From contig NZ_CP107960.1 of assembly GCF_036077095.1 (NCBI RefSeq), positions 8,875,049 to 8,939,048 on the forward strand: DNA of 64,000 nucleotides. Reading direction: 5' to 3'. The notes under the pieces were generated by a model, which worked only from the letters and a program-made list of their open reading frames with translations, did not search any database and had not been told where the DNA came from. A program made the position numbers and the translations under genes. This DNA comes from Streptomyces sp. NBC_00376 (lineage in GTDB: Bacteria > Actinomycetota > Actinomycetes > Streptomycetales > Streptomycetaceae). The stretch's first letter is position 1; every line of letters begins with the position of its first letter. This document shows, piece after piece, positions 60,854-64,000 of the stretch.

Positions 60854-63496
60854 CTACCAGCGCATACCAAGCTGATCGAGGTCTGCGTGGCGTTGCTCGG
60901 TGAGCTTGTGGGCGCGTTTGCGGACGTTGTCGAGCCAGGTGCCCAGCCGTACGGTCACAGGCTCTCCAGCGCCTGCTTGACGGCTTGCTGGGCCCGTCGT
61001 CCCCTCTGCTGCTCCTTCCAGGTGTTCGACGTGTTTGCGGGGTACGCGTAGGTGTCCTTCCCGGGCGTGGTACTGCCGTGCCGCTGCGAGGTTGAGGGCC
61101 CACATGGTGTCCTGCGTCCGTTTCACCGGCCGTTCTGTCTCTTCGGCGGGTTCGATTCCGAGGACGTTTTCCAGGAGCCATTGCTGTGCGGGCAGGAGCT
61201 GTTCCCACCCGTGCCGCTGCGCGGTGACCCACCTTCCGAGGTCTTCTCCTTGCACGATCACTTTGTCGGCCGTCACCGGCAGGGCCCCGCCGTCCTGGAG
61301 GAGGTTCTGGATGAGCCGGAAGCACCGCTGCCACCCGGTGTCCCATACCGGGCACCATCCCGGGTCGATCTCGTCCAGCGCTGCGCGCCGTGCCTCGGTC
61401 GACGCACCCGCACTGCTCTCGACAGCCAGGCCGGCCTCACGGCGTTCCGCGTTCGTGTCCGCGGTCCGGGCGGCGAATCGCTGGTTCTTGGTCCAGGTCC
61501 CGACCGGGTATCCGTCCCAGACCGCGGTGACGGGCGGCAACAGGTGACCGTGCACGGCCGCCCAGGCGCGGGCGGCTGTGAGGCCTTCCTCGAACGCAAC
61601 GTCCTGATGGGACCACACCATCCCCAGCCCATCGAGCTGTTCCACCCGCCCCGCATCCAGACGCCCCACTTTGTGGGATTTCCGCTGGTCGGCGAGCCAG
61701 GTCCCCAGCGGGAACCCGGCCGGCACCCAGTCATCAGGGGTGACGTAGTCGTACGGCACCCGCAACTGCCCTGCCCCGGTCTCCTTCACATACCGAACGC
61801 ATGCCTGGATACCACGCCGCCAGAACGTGTTCTCCGGCTCGATCACCCGCAGCTTCACGAACCGCGCCAGCAACGCAGGATCCCGGGGCGTGCTGAACTT
61901 CAGCAGCTCCTGCGCAGGCGTGCTCGGTCCCCGCTCACCCTCCGACACTTCCCGCTCAGCTACCGCCTCGCCTACCTCGGCACCCTCCGGGAGCCAACTC
62001 CCACTCCGGACACGAGGATCCGCCAGGTGCTCGATCGTTTCGGTGTCGTGCGCCCGCAGCGCTGAGAGAACCTTCGCCAGGGCTCCATAGGCATCCGAGG
62101 TCAGCATTTCGTCCGGTGTTTCACCCGGAGCGAGGAATACCGGAACAATCAGAGAAGCAATTTTCCCTTGACCAGGCTTGATTCTCAGGGCACGTCCGAC
62201 CATTTGCACGATATCGATCATCGACCCCCGCGCATCACAGAAAGCGACGGAATCACAATTCGCCGTATCGACACCCTCGCCCAGCACCTTCACCGAGCTC
62301 AGCACCCGCAACGCCGCCGGCACCGGCCTTTTCCCCGACCGCTGCCCACTCCTGCCGTGCCCGCCGCCCCTGCCATCCCTGCTGCGCCCCTCGACGCCAC
62401 CCTCGACCAGTTGCGCCTGACCCTGCGCCTGACCCTGGTTCTCGATGGTGTCGGAGGCGAACTCCTCCAGCACAGCCCGCCGGTGGGCGGGCGAGTGTTC
62501 GCCATACAGCCAGTCGGCCCATACCCGCTCCGGCTCCGGATAGCGTCGCGGATCGTCTTCCCACAGCTTCCGGGCCGCATCCACCACACCGGTGGCCATG
62601 GCTTCGGCTTCACTGACCCGGCTGTGGAACGTCAACACCTTCCGCAGGTTCTCCTCGGCGGCCGCGGTCACGAGCCCGGTCTGCAGCGCCGCGAGCCGTG
62701 CCCCGCGTGCGGCGTCCGACCCGTACCCGGCTTCCTCGCGCAGCTGATGGAACTCAGGGTCGGAGATGTCGACGCACACCACCTGGTACGGGGCCACCAG
62801 GCCCCGGCTCACAGCTTGTGAGAGCGTCAGTTTGTACGCCACCGGCCCGAACACCCGCGACCCCGGATCCATGCTCGCGATCAACCGCGGCTCACCCGAC
62901 TCACCACCCTGAGCATGCTCGGGCGCTTCCCAGATCCGGGCCGTGGCGGTCATGTACAAACGGCGGGTCGCCGGGATCCGCACCTGGTCGTGCACCGCGG
63001 CCCACGGCTTACCCGCGTACCCACTGGTGCGGTGCGCCTCGTCGACGACCATCAGGTCCCACGCACCAAGGCCGACTGTATGGGCGTTCTGGAGGATGCC
63101 GAGTCCGACGGCGGCGTACGTGGCGAACACCGTGACCCGCTCCAGCCCCCTTACCCAGGAGACGAGTTCGCCAGGGTCGGTCGTGCACGGCACACCGTCG
63201 GAGTCGTCGGCCCGGAGAGAGCAGACCCCGACCATTGCCCCTGTACGGCCTCCTTCCCGCCATGCGGCCGCGGTCTGGGTCAGCAGATCCAGTGTCGGCA
63301 CCAGGACCAGGACATGCCGCGCGCCGAGTTTCTCGGCGGCCGCGACGGCGATCAGGGTCTTCCCGGAGCCGGTCGCGGCGATCACCTGGGTCCGCAGCCC
63401 CTCGGCCGGCAGGTGCCCGCTCGCAGGCGTCTGCAAGCCCCTCAGAACCGCGTCGACCGCCTCCACCTGATGCGGAAACAACTCCTTCAGCGTCAC
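60854..63496 (-). CDS. DEAD/DEAH-box helicase with helicase-associated repeats, TtrA-like
   Basis: 880 residues. Motif I 'VIAATGSGKTLIAVAAAEKLG' (about 38-58), motif II 'WDLMVVDEAHRTSGYAG' (about 145-161), motif III 'LYMTATARIW', motif VI 'IDIVQMVGRALRIKPGQGK'. The C-terminal half carries several 'helicase-associated' repeats with conserved Trp ('FPLGTWLADQRKSHKVGRLDAGRVEQLDGLGMVWS', 'YPVGTWTKNQRFA', 'VRLGTWLDNVRKRAHKLTEQRHADLDQLGMRW'). Helicases of this build lie next to telomeres of Streptomyces linear replicons (ttrA, involved in conjugal transfer). Its position about 350 bp from the hairpin array fits. A 25-residue Gln/Gly/Arg-rich insert lies in the second RecA-like domain. Confidence 0.88.
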   Translation of the reverse strand: MTLKELFPHQVEAVDAVLRGLQTPASGHLPAEGLRTQVIAATGSGKTLIAVAAAEKLGARHVLVLVPTLDLLTQTAAAWREGGRTGAMVGVCSLRADDSDGVPCTTDPGELVSWVRGLERVTVFATYAAVGLGILQNAHTVGLGAWDLMVVDEAHRTSGYAGKPWAAVHDQVRIPATRRLYMTATARIWEAPEHAQGGESGEPRLIASMDPGSRVFGPVAYKLTLSQAVSRGLVAPYQVVCVDISDPEFHQLREEAGYGSDAARGARLAALQTGLVTAAAEENLRKVLTFHSRVSEAEAMATGVVDAARKLWEDDPRRYPEPERVWADWLYGEHSPAHRRAVLEEFASDTIENQGQAQGQAQLVEGGVEGRSRDGRGGGHGRSGQRSGKRPVPAALRVLSSVKVLGEGVDTANCDSVAFCDARGSMIDIVQMVGRALRIKPGQGKIASLIVPVFLAPGETPDEMLTSDAYGALAKVLSALRAHDTETIEHLADPRVRSGSWLPEGAEVGEAVAEREVSEGERGPSTPAQELLKFSTPRDPALLARFVKLRVIEPENTFWRRGIQACVRYVKETGAGQLRVPYDYVTPDDWVPAGFPLGTWLADQRKSHKVGRLDAGRVEQLDGLGMVWSHQDVAFEEGLTAARAWAAVHGHLLPPVTAVWDGYPVGTWTKNQRFAARTADTNAERREAGLAVESSAGASTEARRAALDEIDPGWCPVWDTGWQRCFRLIQNLLQDGGALPVTADKVIVQGEDLGRWVTAQRHGWEQLLPAQQWLLENVLGIEPAEETERPVKRTQDTMWALNLAAARQYHAREGHLRVPRKHVEHLEGAAEGTTGPASRQAGAGEPVTVRLGTWLDNVRKRAHKLTEQRHADLDQLGMRW

Positions 63497-63849
63497 CAGA
63501 ACTTCCTCTCCTCAACCGCTTCAGACATATTTCCAAGCCAGAAAAGACCCGGATCCCTGTGCAGCAACATGCATTTTTCAGCGACAACCAAGCACAGACA
63601 ATCGACCCCAGGGACAGCGGCAGGGTGTCGGCTCCCACTCCTTAATCTAGCTGGGCATTAAGAGTGACGCACACCGACAGTAGAAGTGTTTCCGAACCGC
63701 TAGTCTGTCATCTGCGCAGGACCGCCCCTGCCAGCCCCTGAACCCTCCTGACAGGGACTCAAGGGACCAGAGAACGGGCAGGAAGCCCCGGTCCTCACGA
63801 CCCGTCACCGAACATCCCAGCAAGACCACCCCCAACTCATGGCCCGCCA
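63497..63849. other. Non-coding subtelomeric stretch
   Basis: No supported gene. It contains the promoter side of the helicase gene and leads into the hairpin array. A locally A/T-richer patch lies at about 63520-63660. Confidence 0.5.
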
Positions 63850-64000
63850 CCCGGATCGCGGAGCGATCCGGGCCGCAATCAACGAAGTTGACTGACCGGG
63901 CCACGGAGTGGACCGGCAACCCCGGACGAAGTCCGGGAACAACGCACGGAGTGCGTTGTCGTCTTCCGCCGCGTAGCGGCGGCGCGTCGTGTCTGCGGAG
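63850..64000 (+). repeat. Telomere-like array of GNA-triloop hairpins, open at the window end
   Basis: Six hairpins in 133 bases on the plus strand, each with a three-base GNA loop closed by C-G: CCCGGATCGC-GGA (63850-63872), TCAAC-GAA (63879-63891), CCAC-GGA (63901-63911), CCCGGAC-GAA (63921-63937), ACAACGCAC-like stem CAACGCAC-GGA (63940-63958) and CCGCCGC-GTA (63966-63982). The last ten bases GTCTGCGGAG are the first arm and loop of a seventh. The loops are on the plus strand, which would be the 3' overhang strand at a right-hand end. This is the pattern of Streptomyces telomeres, which such foldback structures help to fill in. Confidence 0.8.

Noticed and set aside
1..64000. CRISPR arrays, tRNA and rRNA genes.
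   Set aside because: No regularly spaced identical repeats and no tRNA- or rRNA-like stretches were noticed on either strand.

Overview
The window looks like the end of a linear Streptomyces replicon (chromosome arm or linear plasmid). Supporting signs are very high GC, typical Streptomyces regulators (LAL-type LuxR, HxlR, IclR, MocR/PdxR remnants), Streptomyces-type insertion sequences, a TtrA-like terminal helicase, and, in the last 150 bases, consecutive hairpins with GNA triloops like those on the 3' strand of Streptomyces telomeres. The final hairpin is cut by the window edge.

Layout. 0-7.3 kb: a giant LuxR-type ATPase regulator and a row of scaffold-repeat proteins (ankyrin, leucine-rich, HEAT remnant), two of which share a beta-solenoid module. 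7.3-9.4 kb: a scar of gene fragments (HEAT, resolvase, GNAT, MocR). 9.6-13.1 kb: an HxlR repressor divergent from a thioesterase/SDR chimera and an MFS pump. 13.3-15 kb: an IS3 remnant and a complete IS110 element (IS110-A). 15-16.6 kb: a molybdate-type binding protein divergent from an IclR regulator. 16.6-46.3 kb: a mosaic held together by five IS6-family copies; three are interrupted by identical copies of a second IS110 element (IS110-B) at exactly the same position. Between them lie an MFS gene, a serine recombinase, a broken HNH nuclease, a phosphotransferase, IS3/IS30/group II intron/IS5/IS21/Tn554 debris, and a 5.7-kb gene for an apparent terpene synthase fused to two berberine-bridge-type oxidases. 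46.5-53.5 kb: hypothetical genes, a phage remnant, IS1380, IS21 and IS256 remnants. 53.5-59.7 kb: a GNAT enzyme, an ABC exporter with histidine kinase divergent from its response regulator, and a nitroreductase. 59.7-64 kb: a membrane protein split by an amber codon, the helicase, and the telomere-like array.

Two results stand out. (1) Both IS110 elements carry, in the non-coding DNA before the transposase, four short segments in the order left-target, right-target, left-donor, right-donor. They match, respectively, the target flanks and the element's own ends. This is the layout of a bridge RNA, and it explains why IS110-B sits three times at the same site inside IS6 transposase genes, immediately before the first catalytic Asp. 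(2) The 34.0-39.7 kb gene encodes one polypeptide of about 1,896 residues with a class I terpene synthase domain (DDxxD and NSE-type motifs), a class II-like terpene cyclase barrel (a DxDTT motif and QW-like repeats), and two FAD-linked BBE oxidases. I know of no described enzyme with this architecture. It lies between inverted IS6 copies.

All calls come from reading the sequence and the translated frames; no database or folding program was run.
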